This document shows, one piece after another, positions 41,950-51,666 of a stretch of 64,000 nt of DNA. The number at the start of each line of letters is the position of its first letter. The first letter of the stretch is position 1. The notes beneath the pieces are model-generated. The model was not told the origin of the DNA. It saw only the letters and a program-made list of their open reading frames with translations, and made no database searches. Position numbers and translations under genes: made by a program. Source of the DNA: Clostridiales bacterium (lineage in GTDB: Bacteria; Bacillota; Clostridia; Oscillospirales; Oscillospiraceae); NCBI GenBank assembly GCA_025757645.1, contig CP107216.1, forward strand, positions 2,314,858-2,378,857. Reading direction: 5' to 3'.

Positions 41950-43110
41950 ATGGCATACAACGACGCAATCATCAACAGCGCCGACAAGCAGAAAATTGCC
42001 GCGCTCAGTGAGCAGTGGAAGGCTGCACATCAGGCCGGAAATCAGGGCGGAATGAACGAGGCGCACGAACAGGCGGAGATGATCCGCAAGAAGTACGGCT
42101 ACAGCGGCGGCGCAGACGGCAGCGGCTTCAAGATCGTTGGCAACAACACTGTCTTGCCGGAGGCGAAAGACCAGAGCGAGAACATCAACAAGATCTACGA
42201 CGCGCAGCAGAAGGTGAAGACCGATGCGCTGAAAGCCGCATACGACCAGAACATGGCGGACTATGACGCGCAGGCCGCGAAGATCCCGCAGACGTACAAC
42301 GAGGCGCGGCGGCAGGTATCGACGCAGGCGGACATTTCCCGCGCGAACCTGAACGAACAGATGGCGGGCAGCGGCATCAATACCGGTGCGGGCAGTCAGC
42401 TCGCGCTCTCGCAGCAGAACAGCCGCAATGCCGCCATGGGCAAAGTATCGTCCGCAGAGGCAGACGCGATGTCCGATCTGGAGGCACAGCGGCAGAAGGT
42501 AAAGACGGCGTATCAGAACGCGGTCGCGCAGGCGATCAGCGAGAACGACGCGGCACGCGCGAAGGCGCTCTATACCGAGGCGCAGCGTGTGGATAACTCC
42601 ATCGTCAACACGGCGGCCAAGCAGCTTAGCGTGGACACGACGCTCGCGGAAAACGAGCGCAGCCGCCTCGAACAGCAGGCCGCGACGCTCGCCAAGTACG
42701 GCGATTTCAGCGGTTATGCCGCGCTCGGCTATTCGCAGGATCAGATCGACGCGATGCAGAAAGTGTGGGGCGCGCAGAACCCGAAGCTCTACTACGAGCG
42801 CACAGGCGCATATCCGGCGAGCTACACGGCATCAAACGGAAGAAGGGGCGGCGGCGGTGGCGGCGGTGGTGACGACACAATCACGCCGGTGGAGAACCCG
42901 ACGAGAAACAACACGAAGGATCTTTCAAGCATTCACGAAAATAGCTCCATCACGAATGTGAACGGCGCCGGGTGGACATTGGTGCGCGACTACGGTCGAG
43001 TGACGCCGAGCGAGCTGGAAGCGCTTGTGAACGCTGGGAAGGTGAAAGAGGTCGACAACGGAGACGGCACCTATACTTATAGAATGGTCGGCTACGGAAA
43101 GGTATCTTGA
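41950..43110 (+). CDS. probable DNA-ejection protein
   Basis: 386 residues, helical and Ala/Gln-rich (NEQMAGSGINTGAGSQLALS, then helices), a Gly run (RRGGGGGGGG) and a C-terminal domain with VTPSELEALVNAGKVKEV. Composition and position beside the 1685-residue protein fit an internal virion protein injected with DNA, as in podoviruses. No enzymatic motif seen. Confidence 0.5.
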   Translation: MAYNDAIINSADKQKIAALSEQWKAAHQAGNQGGMNEAHEQAEMIRKKYGYSGGADGSGFKIVGNNTVLPEAKDQSENINKIYDAQQKVKTDALKAAYDQNMADYDAQAAKIPQTYNEARRQVSTQADISRANLNEQMAGSGINTGAGSQLALSQQNSRNAAMGKVSSAEADAMSDLEAQRQKVKTAYQNAVAQAISENDAARAKALYTEAQRVDNSIVNTAAKQLSVDTTLAENERSRLEQQAATLAKYGDFSGYAALGYSQDQIDAMQKVWGAQNPKLYYERTGAYPASYTASNGRRGGGGGGGGDDTITPVENPTRNNTKDLSSIHENSSITNVNGAGWTLVRDYGRVTPSELEALVNAGKVKEVDNGDGTYTYRMVGYGKVS

Positions 43111-43112
43111 CA

Positions 43113-46100
43113 ATGGCATCTGAGTTTCTGAAACAGTACGCAAAGAGCAGCCGGGAGAAAATTGACAGAGAGTACGGCAAGAAGGCTTACGGCGGTTCAA
43201 AATACAAAATGGATAAGGTGTGGGGTCAGACGGCGACGCAAGACACTGCTGCCAAGCAGAAACCTGTCACCGAACCGATCTCTGAGCCCGTGCCGCAGAA
43301 GAAGAAAGAGAACATCAGTTTCTGGGAGAAGCTGCTTAACGCTTTCGGCGACGCCGGTTACAGCGCGGACACGACAACGCCGCTTGCCCTGACGAATCAG
43401 GCAATCTCGGATGATTACCGCAAGAGCAATATGCAGGAGAGCAAGACGGCGGAAGCGGGCGGAAACATCGCAAAATCCGCCGTAAAGAGCGCGGAGAGCG
43501 CCTACGAAAACGCGGCCGGAACATTTCTCAACAAGCGCAGCGGAACACAGATCATGGGCGTGACCGTGGCAGACAACGCCGTGCCTCAGGAGGACAAGGA
43601 CAAGGCGGAGGCCGCGCGGAAGCGCAACCAGGAAAGCATCTACGCCAAGGCAGACAAAGCGGCGGAAGCGGCGGCAGAAGCATCCGAAAAGGCGAAAGAT
43701 AACCTCGGCGGCAGCAAAGCCGCGGGCGCGTTTGTGGACATTGCAAGCGGCGGCCTGCAGCTCGGCGCGGACATGGCGCTCAATGCGCTGCTCCCCGGCG
43801 CAGGTCTGGCAAACATGGGCCTGCGCTCCTATGGCAGCGGGTCGCGTGAGGCACGTCTTGACGGCGCGAGCGAGGGCGAGCAGGTTGCATACGGCGCTGC
43901 GGCCGCTGCTGTTGACGTTCTGACGGAGAAAATCTTCGACGTGGGCAAGCTGTTCGGCGGAGGCGCTGCGGACGACGTGGCGGAGAAACTCATCGGAAAG
44001 CTGGCAAAAACGGATGCCGGGCGCAGTGTTGTGCGCGCGCTGACAAACGCTGTCGGTGAGGGTGCAGAGGAAGCCGTGGCCGACATCCTGAACCCGGCGA
44101 TCCGCGCGATCTACGACAAGGGCGCTGCGGCAAAATCGAGCTACACGACGGCAGAAGGCGCGAAGGAAATGCTTGCGCAGTCTGCGTATGACGCGATGAT
44201 CGGCGCGGCGCTGTCTACATTCGGCACGGCGGCGGGCATCGCCAAGGGCATAGACGCGCAGAAAAATGCCGCACTGCGCGCCGGAGAACCTGCCGCAAAC
44301 GTAAACGCAGAAGCGAGCGCGAAACCGGCAGAGGCGGAAAATATCGCCGCGGAAGCACAGGCAGAGGCCGCACCGGTCGAGACCGCGCAGGACGCTCCGG
44401 CGTCACAGGGGAAGCCGCAGGAGAACAGCACGCTGCGCATGGTGGAAGAAGTCGCAGGGCTGCGCGAACCGGCGCAGAGCCCGGAACAGGAACGTGCTAC
44501 GGAAGCATGGCAGAGCGCGGAGCGGGACGCGAACAGGCAGCCGCAGGAATATACGCCGGAAGATCATATCGACAACCGGTCTGACGAATACATCGCCAAG
44601 CGGAGCACCAAGTCATTCCAGTACAACCACCCAGAGCTGCACGAACACTTTGAGCGCGTTGCAGAAAATCTTACCCCTATGATTTACGGCTCAATGCAGA
44701 GCGACCGATATAAGCGCGGGAAAGGCACGATCACGAACAACCCGCGAGTTGTACAGGACGTGATTGACAAAACCGGCCTTTCCCGGCCGGAGATTCTGCG
44801 TGCACTGGATGCGATCATCAAAGACAACGGCGTGGAAAACTATGCAGACGCAAAGCGCGTAGAAAAGGCGCTGGATTCCCTGCTCGTAGACGGCTACACA
44901 AAACCGAACGGCGAATATGTTGCTCCTGACGCGGCATACATGGAAGCAAAAAGCCAGATTTCCGGTGGCACTGACCCGTACTCGTGGGAGTATTATCGAT
45001 ATAATGACCTGTCGCTCATGCTCGGAGAGATCACGGAAGAGGAAGCCTATAACGATTGGCGCGCGCAGCGCGACGCACGAGAGGCCGCAAAAGCGGCGCA
45101 GGAACAGTCACAAAAAACGGGTGAAATTGTGAATGAAAGCGCTGAAAACGCGGTTGAGTCACAAAACAGTGACAATTTTGCAGACGTGCAGCAGCGAGAG
45201 ACTGAGACGGATGCCGGGCAGCGCGGCACTCTGCCGGAAGGGCAGGGCGCAAAATCCGCGGAGTTTGGCTATGACGAGGCAAAGACGCAGGCGCGCTCGA
45301 CCGACGGTGTGCTCACCGATGACGAGCGTGCGATGGAAGGGCTGAGGCCGGAAGACCGGAAGCACAAAGTCAACCATGACGAAGAGGTAGACGCGAAGGC
45401 ACAGGAGCGCTTTGAATCGGACTATGAGGGCGAAAAGGCAGACCTGTTCGGTGAAAAGCAGGATTGGGACGATACCGACACGGTGCTCGCGCACAAGATC
45501 ATCGTCAACGAAGTGGCCAAAGCGCGCGAGAGCGGCAGCAAAGATGCCTACGCCGAAGTGGCAAAGCTCATGAAAGAGTGGGACGCGCACGGCACGGAAG
45601 CCGGTCAGGCACTGCGGCAGCGTCGGCAGCTCGCGTCTGACCCGGCGCTAATGGAAGCGGACGCAATCCAACTGCTGAACGACAGCGAGCGCACGCGCAA
45701 AATGTCGGACGAGCAGCGCAAGAAGATTCTCGATAGCGTGAGCCAGAACGCAGAGAAGCTTCGCAGCATCGAAAAAGGCGATGTGGACGGCGTGGTTGAC
45801 CTCATCAAAGACATGAGCACGGAGCGGCGCACAAACGGTCTGTGGTCAAACAAGATGGGCAGAACAATGGAAAAGGCGCTTGAGCAGGCAAAGAAACTGC
45901 CGGGTGGCGAAGCGTTTCTGCGTGACGTTGCCGCAAGCCAGGTGCGTGGCATTGCGTATGACTACGCGAAACCGTCTACGCTCGAACAGATCAAAACCTA
46001 TCGTTATCTGTCCATGCTCTCGAAGCCGGCGACGGCTGCCAGAAACCTTGTCGGCAATATGGTGTATGACCCGGTAGAGGCCGTGTCAAACAACATCGGC

Positions 46101-48170
46101 GTCGGGCTGGACATGCTGCTGTCGAAATACACCGGCACACGCTCCGTAGCTGCGGATAAGAGCTATTTCTCCAAGACGAAACGAAAAGGCATTGGCGAGG
46201 CAACGCTCAAGTCGTACATCGAAACTGGCCTTGACGCAAGCGTTTCCAACGCGCAGGGCAAATACGAAACCGGCGGCAGCAGGTCGTTCAAGATGGTCGG
46301 GAACTTTCTGGAGCGGTTTCTCTCCACGTGGGAGAAATACAGCAACTATGCCATGGTCACGACTGACCAGATGCAAAAAGGCGGCATTCAGGCGGAAGCG
46401 CAGCGCGGAATTGACGCGCTGGAAGCTAAGGGCAAGGTGGCAAAAGGCGCGCTTGACGGCCGCGCGGAGGAAACCGCAAGGGAACGCACGTTCCAGAACG
46501 AAGGCAAGCTGTCCGGTGTCATGGGCGGAATGCGCAATGCGCTGAACAAGCTCAGCATCAAGGACAAGCAGGGCGGCAGCATCGGTCTCGGCGACATTAT
46601 GCTCCCGTTCACGAACGTGCCCGGCAACATTGCGAGCGCAGCGATTCAGTACTCCCCTGCCGGATTTATTAACGCCGGTGCGGAGGTCGTCAAAGTCTTG
46701 AACAAGGCAAAGGCCGGGACGCTGACCGCATCCGAACAGGCGAAGGCTGTGACGGATTTCGGCCGCGCGTTTAACGGCACGATGGGAATCGCGCTCTTTG
46801 CGGTGCTGGCCGGTGCTGGCGTGATGAACGTCGCCGGGGACGACGACGAGGACAAGGAAGCGCTCGAAAAGTCTGAGGGCGTGAGCGGCACACAGCTCAA
46901 CCTTAGTGCACTCAACCGGTGGATTGCCGGAGAAAGCACGGAGTGGCGCGACGGTGACGACCTGGTATCCATTGGCTTCCTCGACCCGATCAACGCGCAG
47001 ATGACCTATGGCGCGCTGCTGGCAGACTGCTACAAGGACGAGGGCCTGACGTTTGCAAACGTTGCGGGCGGCAATCTGGAATCTGCTTTTCAGAGCGTGA
47101 TGGATCTGCCCGCTATGTCGCAGTTTCAGGAGATCGCAAACGGCTATAAATACTCCAAGGCAAAGACCACGGGCGGGAAGGTTGCGGAAGCCGCCCTGCG
47201 CTACGGTGCTTCTCAGGCAACAAGTTTTGTGCCAAACGTCGTGTCCGGCGTGGCACAGGGGGTTGACGGGACGGTGCGCGACACCTACAACGGCGACACC
47301 GTGTGGGAAAACAACCTGAACGCGATGAAGAGCAAGATTCCGGGGCTTCGGGAAACGCTTCCGGCTGCGCTGGACAACTGGGGGCAGGAGAAGAAATACA
47401 CCGGCACGGCGGCGGAAAACTTCCTGAACGCGACACTGAATCCCGGCAGCGTGACGAAGTACCGGACGAGCGCCGTGAACCAAGAGCTGTACCGGCTTGA
47501 AAGCATGAACATCGACGTGAAATACCCGGAGAAGAAAGCGCCGCTCGACGGTAGCCGGAACGGCAAGGATGTGGATCTGACGCAGGATGAGAGGCGGCAT
47601 TACCAGATGGCATACGGCCAGACGGCCTATGACAACATTCAGAGAGCCATTCAGAGTTCTGTATACAAGCAGTCGAGCGACGCGGAGAAAGCGGCCGCGA
47701 TTCAAAACCTTCTGGAAGTCGCAACGGCGGCAGGCAAGAAGAAGGCGAAGCTCGACGGAAGCGACACCCCGTCGTGGACGACGAAAAGCGACGGCAGTGT
47801 GGCAGACAATGCCGTATACCGCGCCAAGCTCGGCACCGCAAAAGACACACTTCCGGCCAATGCGCGAGACCGCAACGGCGATGTGATGCAGGCAATCATC
47901 AAGACGGTCGTCGGCAAACGCGGCGGCAGTGACCAGCTCGCGCTCAACGTCATGGCACAGCAGCTCAAAGAGGGCACGCAGGAAAAGGTGGAGACCGCAT
48001 ACAACGGCGGGTACGAGCTGAAGCAGATCGTGGACTTTTATCAGGCAATGTGTGCAAAGAAGCCGGGAACCAGCCAGAAGAAGTACAAGGAAGCAGATCT
48101 GTATGCGTGGGCGATGCAAAACGGATATACCGCGAAGCAGTTCAACCAGCTCTGGAAGCTCTTCTCGTGA
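43113..48170 (+). CDS. very large internal virion protein (polyvalent-type)
   Basis: 1685 residues. The first ~430 include Gly-rich membrane-like helices (GAFVDIASGGLQLGADMAL), the middle is acidic and repetitive, and residues about 960-1120 (YLSMLSKPATAARNLVGNMV) resemble LPD-type domains of large polyvalent phage proteins. Another hydrophobic region follows (GTMGIALFAVLAGAGVMNV). It probably enters the cell with the DNA. Start: ATG 43113, two codons after TTG 43107, which overlaps the previous stop. Ends at a strong terminator. Confidence 0.6.
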   Translation: MASEFLKQYAKSSREKIDREYGKKAYGGSKYKMDKVWGQTATQDTAAKQKPVTEPISEPVPQKKKENISFWEKLLNAFGDAGYSADTTTPLALTNQAISDDYRKSNMQESKTAEAGGNIAKSAVKSAESAYENAAGTFLNKRSGTQIMGVTVADNAVPQEDKDKAEAARKRNQESIYAKADKAAEAAAEASEKAKDNLGGSKAAGAFVDIASGGLQLGADMALNALLPGAGLANMGLRSYGSGSREARLDGASEGEQVAYGAAAAAVDVLTEKIFDVGKLFGGGAADDVAEKLIGKLAKTDAGRSVVRALTNAVGEGAEEAVADILNPAIRAIYDKGAAAKSSYTTAEGAKEMLAQSAYDAMIGAALSTFGTAAGIAKGIDAQKNAALRAGEPAANVNAEASAKPAEAENIAAEAQAEAAPVETAQDAPASQGKPQENSTLRMVEEVAGLREPAQSPEQERATEAWQSAERDANRQPQEYTPEDHIDNRSDEYIAKRSTKSFQYNHPELHEHFERVAENLTPMIYGSMQSDRYKRGKGTITNNPRVVQDVIDKTGLSRPEILRALDAIIKDNGVENYADAKRVEKALDSLLVDGYTKPNGEYVAPDAAYMEAKSQISGGTDPYSWEYYRYNDLSLMLGEITEEEAYNDWRAQRDAREAAKAAQEQSQKTGEIVNESAENAVESQNSDNFADVQQRETETDAGQRGTLPEGQGAKSAEFGYDEAKTQARSTDGVLTDDERAMEGLRPEDRKHKVNHDEEVDAKAQERFESDYEGEKADLFGEKQDWDDTDTVLAHKIIVNEVAKARESGSKDAYAEVAKLMKEWDAHGTEAGQALRQRRQLASDPALMEADAIQLLNDSERTRKMSDEQRKKILDSVSQNAEKLRSIEKGDVDGVVDLIKDMSTERRTNGLWSNKMGRTMEKALEQAKKLPGGEAFLRDVAASQVRGIAYDYAKPSTLEQIKTYRYLSMLSKPATAARNLVGNMVYDPVEAVSNNIGVGLDMLLSKYTGTRSVAADKSYFSKTKRKGIGEATLKSYIETGLDASVSNAQGKYETGGSRSFKMVGNFLERFLSTWEKYSNYAMVTTDQMQKGGIQAEAQRGIDALEAKGKVAKGALDGRAEETARERTFQNEGKLSGVMGGMRNALNKLSIKDKQGGSIGLGDIMLPFTNVPGNIASAAIQYSPAGFINAGAEVVKVLNKAKAGTLTASEQAKAVTDFGRAFNGTMGIALFAVLAGAGVMNVAGDDDEDKEALEKSEGVSGTQLNLSALNRWIAGESTEWRDGDDLVSIGFLDPINAQMTYGALLADCYKDEGLTFANVAGGNLESAFQSVMDLPAMSQFQEIANGYKYSKAKTTGGKVAEAALRYGASQATSFVPNVVSGVAQGVDGTVRDTYNGDTVWENNLNAMKSKIPGLRETLPAALDNWGQEKKYTGTAAENFLNATLNPGSVTKYRTSAVNQELYRLESMNIDVKYPEKKAPLDGSRNGKDVDLTQDERRHYQMAYGQTAYDNIQRAIQSSVYKQSSDAEKAAAIQNLLEVATAAGKKKAKLDGSDTPSWTTKSDGSVADNAVYRAKLGTAKDTLPANARDRNGDVMQAIIKTVVGKRGGSDQLALNVMAQQLKEGTQEKVETAYNGGYELKQIVDFYQAMCAKKPGTSQKKYKEADLYAWAMQNGYTAKQFNQLWKLFS

Positions 48171-48185
48171 CAAACACACAACAAG

Positions 48186-48215
48186 AAAGCAGCACGCATA
48201 TCCTGCGTGCTGCTT
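48186..48215 (+). terminator. late operon terminator
   Basis: AAAGCAGCACGCA and TGCGTGCTGCTTT pair around TATC(C) and are followed by GCTTTATG. It lies where the rightward late and leftward early operons converge. Confidence 0.8.
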
Positions 48216-48233
48216 TGCTTTATGTGCTTTCGT

Positions 48234-48752
48234 TTACGATCCGGTATGCTCATACTCCGCGATGATGCGCATCGCTTCCGCGAGGCTCGGAGCTTCCATC
48301 ACCGTGCAGCCGGTCGTGACGATATACCGCCCGTCGAGGCCGCGCGCCATGCGAACATTTTTGTTCTCTGCGAACGTGGTCTTGTGCGGTGCTTTTTCTG
48401 CTGAGACTGTTTTTTGCGTCTCTGCGCGGCTTTTATTCTCCGCGCTACATTTCACGTCTTTGCGGTCGCGCCCGCTCTCCGTTGAAATTTCCCCGGCACA
48501 GGCGGCATATCCGGCGAGGTCGATGAAGTTATCCGCTTTATCGCCTCCGGTTGCGATGCGGCCGAGCTTGAACAGCGCCATCATTGCGCCGACATCGGCT
48601 GCACCGAGCGGCTGATCCATGCCGCGCGCACAGAGGTAAACGCTCCAAAGCATGGAGATTGTGCGGAAATTGTCCTCCGGCTCACCGTACTGCTGATTTC
48701 GGTCGGTACAGACGCAGCGCTCTGCGGCCTTCAGAATTTCGGCACGGGTCAA
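48234..48752 (-). CDS. DUF6378-like phage protein
   Basis: 172 residues. The first 85 (EILKAAERCVCTDRNQQYG, DVGAMMALFKLGRIATGG, DNFIDLAGYA) follow a common phage domain of the DUF6378 type, function unknown. The C-terminal part is unrelated and poorly conserved. Last gene of the leftward early operon. Confidence 0.7.
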   Translation of the reverse strand: MTRAEILKAAERCVCTDRNQQYGEPEDNFRTISMLWSVYLCARGMDQPLGAADVGAMMALFKLGRIATGGDKADNFIDLAGYAACAGEISTESGRDRKDVKCSAENKSRAETQKTVSAEKAPHKTTFAENKNVRMARGLDGRYIVTTGCTVMEAPSLAEAMRIIAEYEHTGS

Positions 48753-48994
48753 AATGCGTCACCGTCCTTTGCCTCCTCTTCCGCTTTGAGCGCTTGCAGA
48801 TTTCCAAGCACGCCGTCGTAGTCATCCGGGTACATTGCCCGAAGCACGGTACAAAGCTCGTCATCGTCAAAGGCGAGCTTTTCGCCACTGTAGTTCAGCC
48901 GGGCGGCGTTGAAGATCGCATCCGTCAGGATGCTGAGGCGGAGCTCGTTGCGCGCGTCGTTGCGCACGCCTTCCCACATTGCGTTTGCTTCCAT
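48749..48994 (-). CDS. hypothetical phage protein
   Basis: 81 acidic residues (AFDDDELCTVLRAMYPDDYD). It overlaps the downstream gene by 4 bp and lies 2 bp after the sigma-factor gene. No family recognised. Confidence 0.6.
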   Translation of the reverse strand: MEANAMWEGVRNDARNELRLSILTDAIFNAARLNYSGEKLAFDDDELCTVLRAMYPDDYDGVLGNLQALKAEEEAKDGDAF

Positions 48995-48996
48995 TG

Positions 48997-49593
48997 TTAT
49001 TTCCTCCTGTTTTCAGATGTTCCGGCATCGCCGGTGTCGTTATATTCCAGCCATCGATTTGCGGCAAACTGCGCAGCCTGATAAGCCGCCTGCGGTTTTA
49101 CGCCGCGGATGTCGGCAATGTCTGCGTAGGTATACCCTGCCATGCGCAGGCACACGGTCTGACGCTGCACCGGCGTGAGACAGTCCAGAAAACAGCTGAT
49201 ATCCGCCGCGGAATCGTCGAAATCTTTGTGCGGTCGATCCTTTGGCTTGACTGCACCGCGCTGCGTGTGATCGTACTTACCGGCGCTGTCAAACGCTGTG
49301 TCATTATCGTCCGTGTACAAAATAAGCATACCGGGCCGCTTGCGCTGCTGCGCGTACTTCTTGCGGTGCGCGATCTCGCTGCGAATGCACCACATAGCGT
49401 GTGTGGAAAACTTTCCGCGCGTTGGATCGTATGTACTTGCGGCTCGGAGCAAGCCCTCGGCAGCGTGCCCATACAGCTCATCGGCGTCCTCGTCCGGCGC
49501 GTAGCGGTGGATCGCAAGATAGATCAGACGCTCGTTGTCAGCCGCGAGCTGCTGCTGTTCCGGCGTAAGCGGCGCGAGCGGTTTTCTGCGCAT
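48997..49593 (-). CDS. phage sigma-70-like factor
   Basis: 198 residues. Region 2: AAEGLLRAASTYDPTRGKF followed by STHAMWCIRSEI. Region 4: LTPVQRQTVCLRMAGYTYAD and VKPQAAYQAAQ, a recognition HTH. There is no region 1 or 3. It is probably a late-gene activator or alternative sigma for the late promoter near 26500. It lies at the distal end of the early operon, so it would be made late. Confidence 0.8.
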   Translation of the reverse strand: MRRKPLAPLTPEQQQLAADNERLIYLAIHRYAPDEDADELYGHAAEGLLRAASTYDPTRGKFSTHAMWCIRSEIAHRKKYAQQRKRPGMLILYTDDNDTAFDSAGKYDHTQRGAVKPKDRPHKDFDDSAADISCFLDCLTPVQRQTVCLRMAGYTYADIADIRGVKPQAAYQAAQFAANRWLEYNDTGDAGTSENRRK

Positions 49594-49597
49594 GGCT

Positions 49598-49825
49598 TCA
49601 CCCTCCTACAATGTCGATCTCGTACTCTTCCCGCAGAACGCGGAAGAAATTCACGATATCCCCGTCGATGTCGTTCACGGTCTCGATCGCCGATCGCGGT
49701 TTGCTGAAAAGCACGGCCAAAGAACCGGCGAACGGCTCCAAATAGGATCTGTGCGGCGGCATAATTTGCACGATTTCCTGTGCCATGCCCCACTTTGCAC
49801 CGGGGTAATTCAAAATCGCATTCAC
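49598..49825 (-). pseudogene. truncated Dam-type DNA adenine methyltransferase
   Basis: 75 residues from a GTG start: VNAILNYPGAKWGMAQEIV with motif I LEPFAGSLAVLF and ETVNDIDGDIVNFFRVLREE. This is the N-terminal third of a D12-class N6-adenine methylase. The catalytic DPPY motif and the target-recognition part are missing, and the sigma gene begins at 49593. A decayed gene; possibly still translated. Confidence 0.75.
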
Positions 49826-49838
49826 TGATTCGCCCCCA

Positions 49839-50168
49839 TCACTCCACCTCCTGCATCCAGAACTTGCGGCGACAATCTGTGCACCCACCAGATCGGCTTA
49901 AATTGCAGACATACATCTTGTCAATATTTCTTGGGCACATCCCGACAATGCCATCATCGTCCATCATGCAGTTCGGCCACTGCTCCAAAAACACGCTTTG
50001 CCGCGTCTTGTGCGGATGCTTCTTTGACCACTGTTCCACCATCGCAACGGTTTTTTCAAAAAGCTCAATGGCGTTATCACATTTGTCGCCGTGATACTCA
50101 CACTTTGTGCAATCGCTGGTCGATTTACACATCCGTCTGAATTCGCTAAAAAATTCTACCACGTCCAT
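49839..50168 (-). CDS. Cys-rich hypothetical phage protein
   Basis: 109 residues with about nine Cys, including CTKCEYHGDKC and CTDCRRKF, suggesting zinc binding. ATG 50168 follows GGGTGT. No family assigned. Confidence 0.6.
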   Translation of the reverse strand: MDVVEFFSEFRRMCKSTSDCTKCEYHGDKCDNAIELFEKTVAMVEQWSKKHPHKTRQSVFLEQWPNCMMDDDGIVGMCPRNIDKMYVCNLSRSGGCTDCRRKFWMQEVE

Positions 50169-50170
50169 AT

Positions 50171-50452
50171 TCACACCCCCGCGTCCCACCGCGCCTGCTG
50201 CATAAACGACAACTGCTGCCGCAAGTCGTCGATCGTGCGTTCCTGCCGCGCCACCTCGGCGGAAAACGCCAGCGCCTTGCGCCGCTCGTTACAGAGTATG
50301 GTTTCCGCTTTTTCCCGCTGCTCATGCTCCTGCTCGGCATAGTCGATCAGCTTCTGCACCGCGTAGTGCGCTGACGGTGAAAAATTCAGGTTGCCTTTGT
50401 CGTTATTGAGCAAATCGCGCACGGCAAAGATGATATCCTCAGCTAATACCAT
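50171..50452 (-). CDS. hypothetical phage protein
   Basis: 93 residues, helical, with a coiled-coil stretch (QEHEQREKAETILCNERRK). It overlaps the RuvC-like gene by 14 bp. Function unknown. Confidence 0.6.
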   Translation of the reverse strand: MVLAEDIIFAVRDLLNNDKGNLNFSPSAHYAVQKLIDYAEQEHEQREKAETILCNERRKALAFSAEVARQERTIDDLRQQLSFMQQARWDAGV

Positions 50453-50945
50453 TGGTTACACTCTCCTTTTCGTACTCCGCCCGGTCGAGGGCGGTCGTTG
50501 CAACGGCATACGCGCTCCACTGATCGGCGCGGAAGCCGTAGAAAAAATCCGGATTTGCTTTTGTGCCCTTGCCGCTGCGGAAGTCGTGCGACGCGAAGCG
50601 GTCGATCAGCGCGTGGCGGATGGTGGTATCGTTCGCGCGAGGGCTGCCGCAGATATTGAGCTTCTCTTCCTTGCGCGTGACGATGCGGTACGGTACGCCG
50701 CGGTCGTCAAGCAGTTGCTTATAGCGCCCGATCCACTCGCACGTCTCAAACACGTCGCGCCCGACCGCCATGCCGTAAGATTCGATGATCTCGATCGCGG
50801 CAACAGCGAACGCGCCGCCGGACACGATGCCGGAGACGAGCGTGTTCTCGTCCTTTCCCCCCTGCACCGGTGCGCGGGTGATCGTATCGACGATGCACCA
50901 GCCGGTTTCCCGGTTGCCGGGGTCAAGGGCTAACATGGTCGGCAT
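50439..50945 (-). CDS. RuvC/RNase H-like nuclease
   Basis: 168 residues. MLALDPGNRETGWCIVD gives the first catalytic Asp of the RNase H fold, and IEIIESYGM and FFYGFRADQWSAYAVA fit RuvC-like phage resolvases with acidic residues (D139/D154 region). It probably resolves recombination or replication junctions. ATG 50945 follows GGGGGG; it overlaps the end of the replication gene. Confidence 0.75.
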   Translation of the reverse strand: MPTMLALDPGNRETGWCIVDTITRAPVQGGKDENTLVSGIVSGGAFAVAAIEIIESYGMAVGRDVFETCEWIGRYKQLLDDRGVPYRIVTRKEEKLNICGSPRANDTTIRHALIDRFASHDFRSGKGTKANPDFFYGFRADQWSAYAVATTALDRAEYEKESVTNGIS

Positions 50946-51654
50946 CCTGCGCACCCCCCTTCATGGCAGCGAGCATTCGCTCCACTTTGTCCAGGTCGTC
51001 CTTACCGGAGACCGGCGTGCGCTTCTCGCTCTCGGCCTTCACGCCGTCTTTTACAAGCCACTGCCGGATGACGGCGTAGTGGGATTTGTACCGTGCGCCT
51101 TTGCTAGTGATGTACAAGGACAGGCGCTCGATATATGTTCCGTAGTCGTTCGGGTAATCTCTCTGGAGCTTTGCCAGCTCGTCATCCGTGAGCATGACGT
51201 TGTGCATTTCTCCATAGGGTTTCTTTTCCGGCGGCTTTGCGGCGGCTTTTTGCGCCGGTCGCGCGGCTGGCTTTTCCACTCTGGCCGGTTCTGCGGCAGG
51301 TGGCGTCTGCGGGCGCTCGGAGTATGCCTTGTTTTCCTCTAGGCAGAGTGTTGCGAACTCTGCCTGATAGTTCGTAGGATGGTATCGGTCACTTTTGAGC
51401 GTGTTGTGCATGCGCCAGTGCCGGATGACAATGACGCCGGAATCAAAGACGATGATAAAGCGCTTTGCAAGGAGCAGCTTCAGATCGTCAGCCGCTGCGC
51501 CGACATAGTCCGTGATGCGCTTCGGATTGTTAATAAACCCGTCGTCATCCGCGCGCATATTGAGGTGAAAATACAGGGCCTGCGCGGAGAGCGGCATCTC
51601 CAGAAATGCATCACTGTCGATGAGCGAGCGCGCAAACATTCGCTTTTCTGCCAT
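50923..51654 (-). CDS. DnaD-like replication organiser
   Basis: 243 residues. N-terminal winged helix (RSLIDSDAFLEMPLSAQALY, then NMRADDDGFINNPKRI), a Pro/Ala-rich linker, and a helical C-terminal part (DDELAKLQRDYPNDYGTYIE). This architecture is that of phage replisome organisers that load the host helicase. No phage helicase or polymerase is present, so host machinery is used. Confidence 0.75.
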   Translation of the reverse strand: MAEKRMFARSLIDSDAFLEMPLSAQALYFHLNMRADDDGFINNPKRITDYVGAAADDLKLLLAKRFIIVFDSGVIVIRHWRMHNTLKSDRYHPTNYQAEFATLCLEENKAYSERPQTPPAAEPARVEKPAARPAQKAAAKPPEKKPYGEMHNVMLTDDELAKLQRDYPNDYGTYIERLSLYITSKGARYKSHYAVIRQWLVKDGVKAESEKRTPVSGKDDLDKVERMLAAMKGGAQDADHVSP

Positions 51655-51666
51655 GGCGCGCCCCGG

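Noticed and set aside
46086..48179. 697-codon minus-strand frame
   Set aside because: Shadow of the 1685-residue virion gene.
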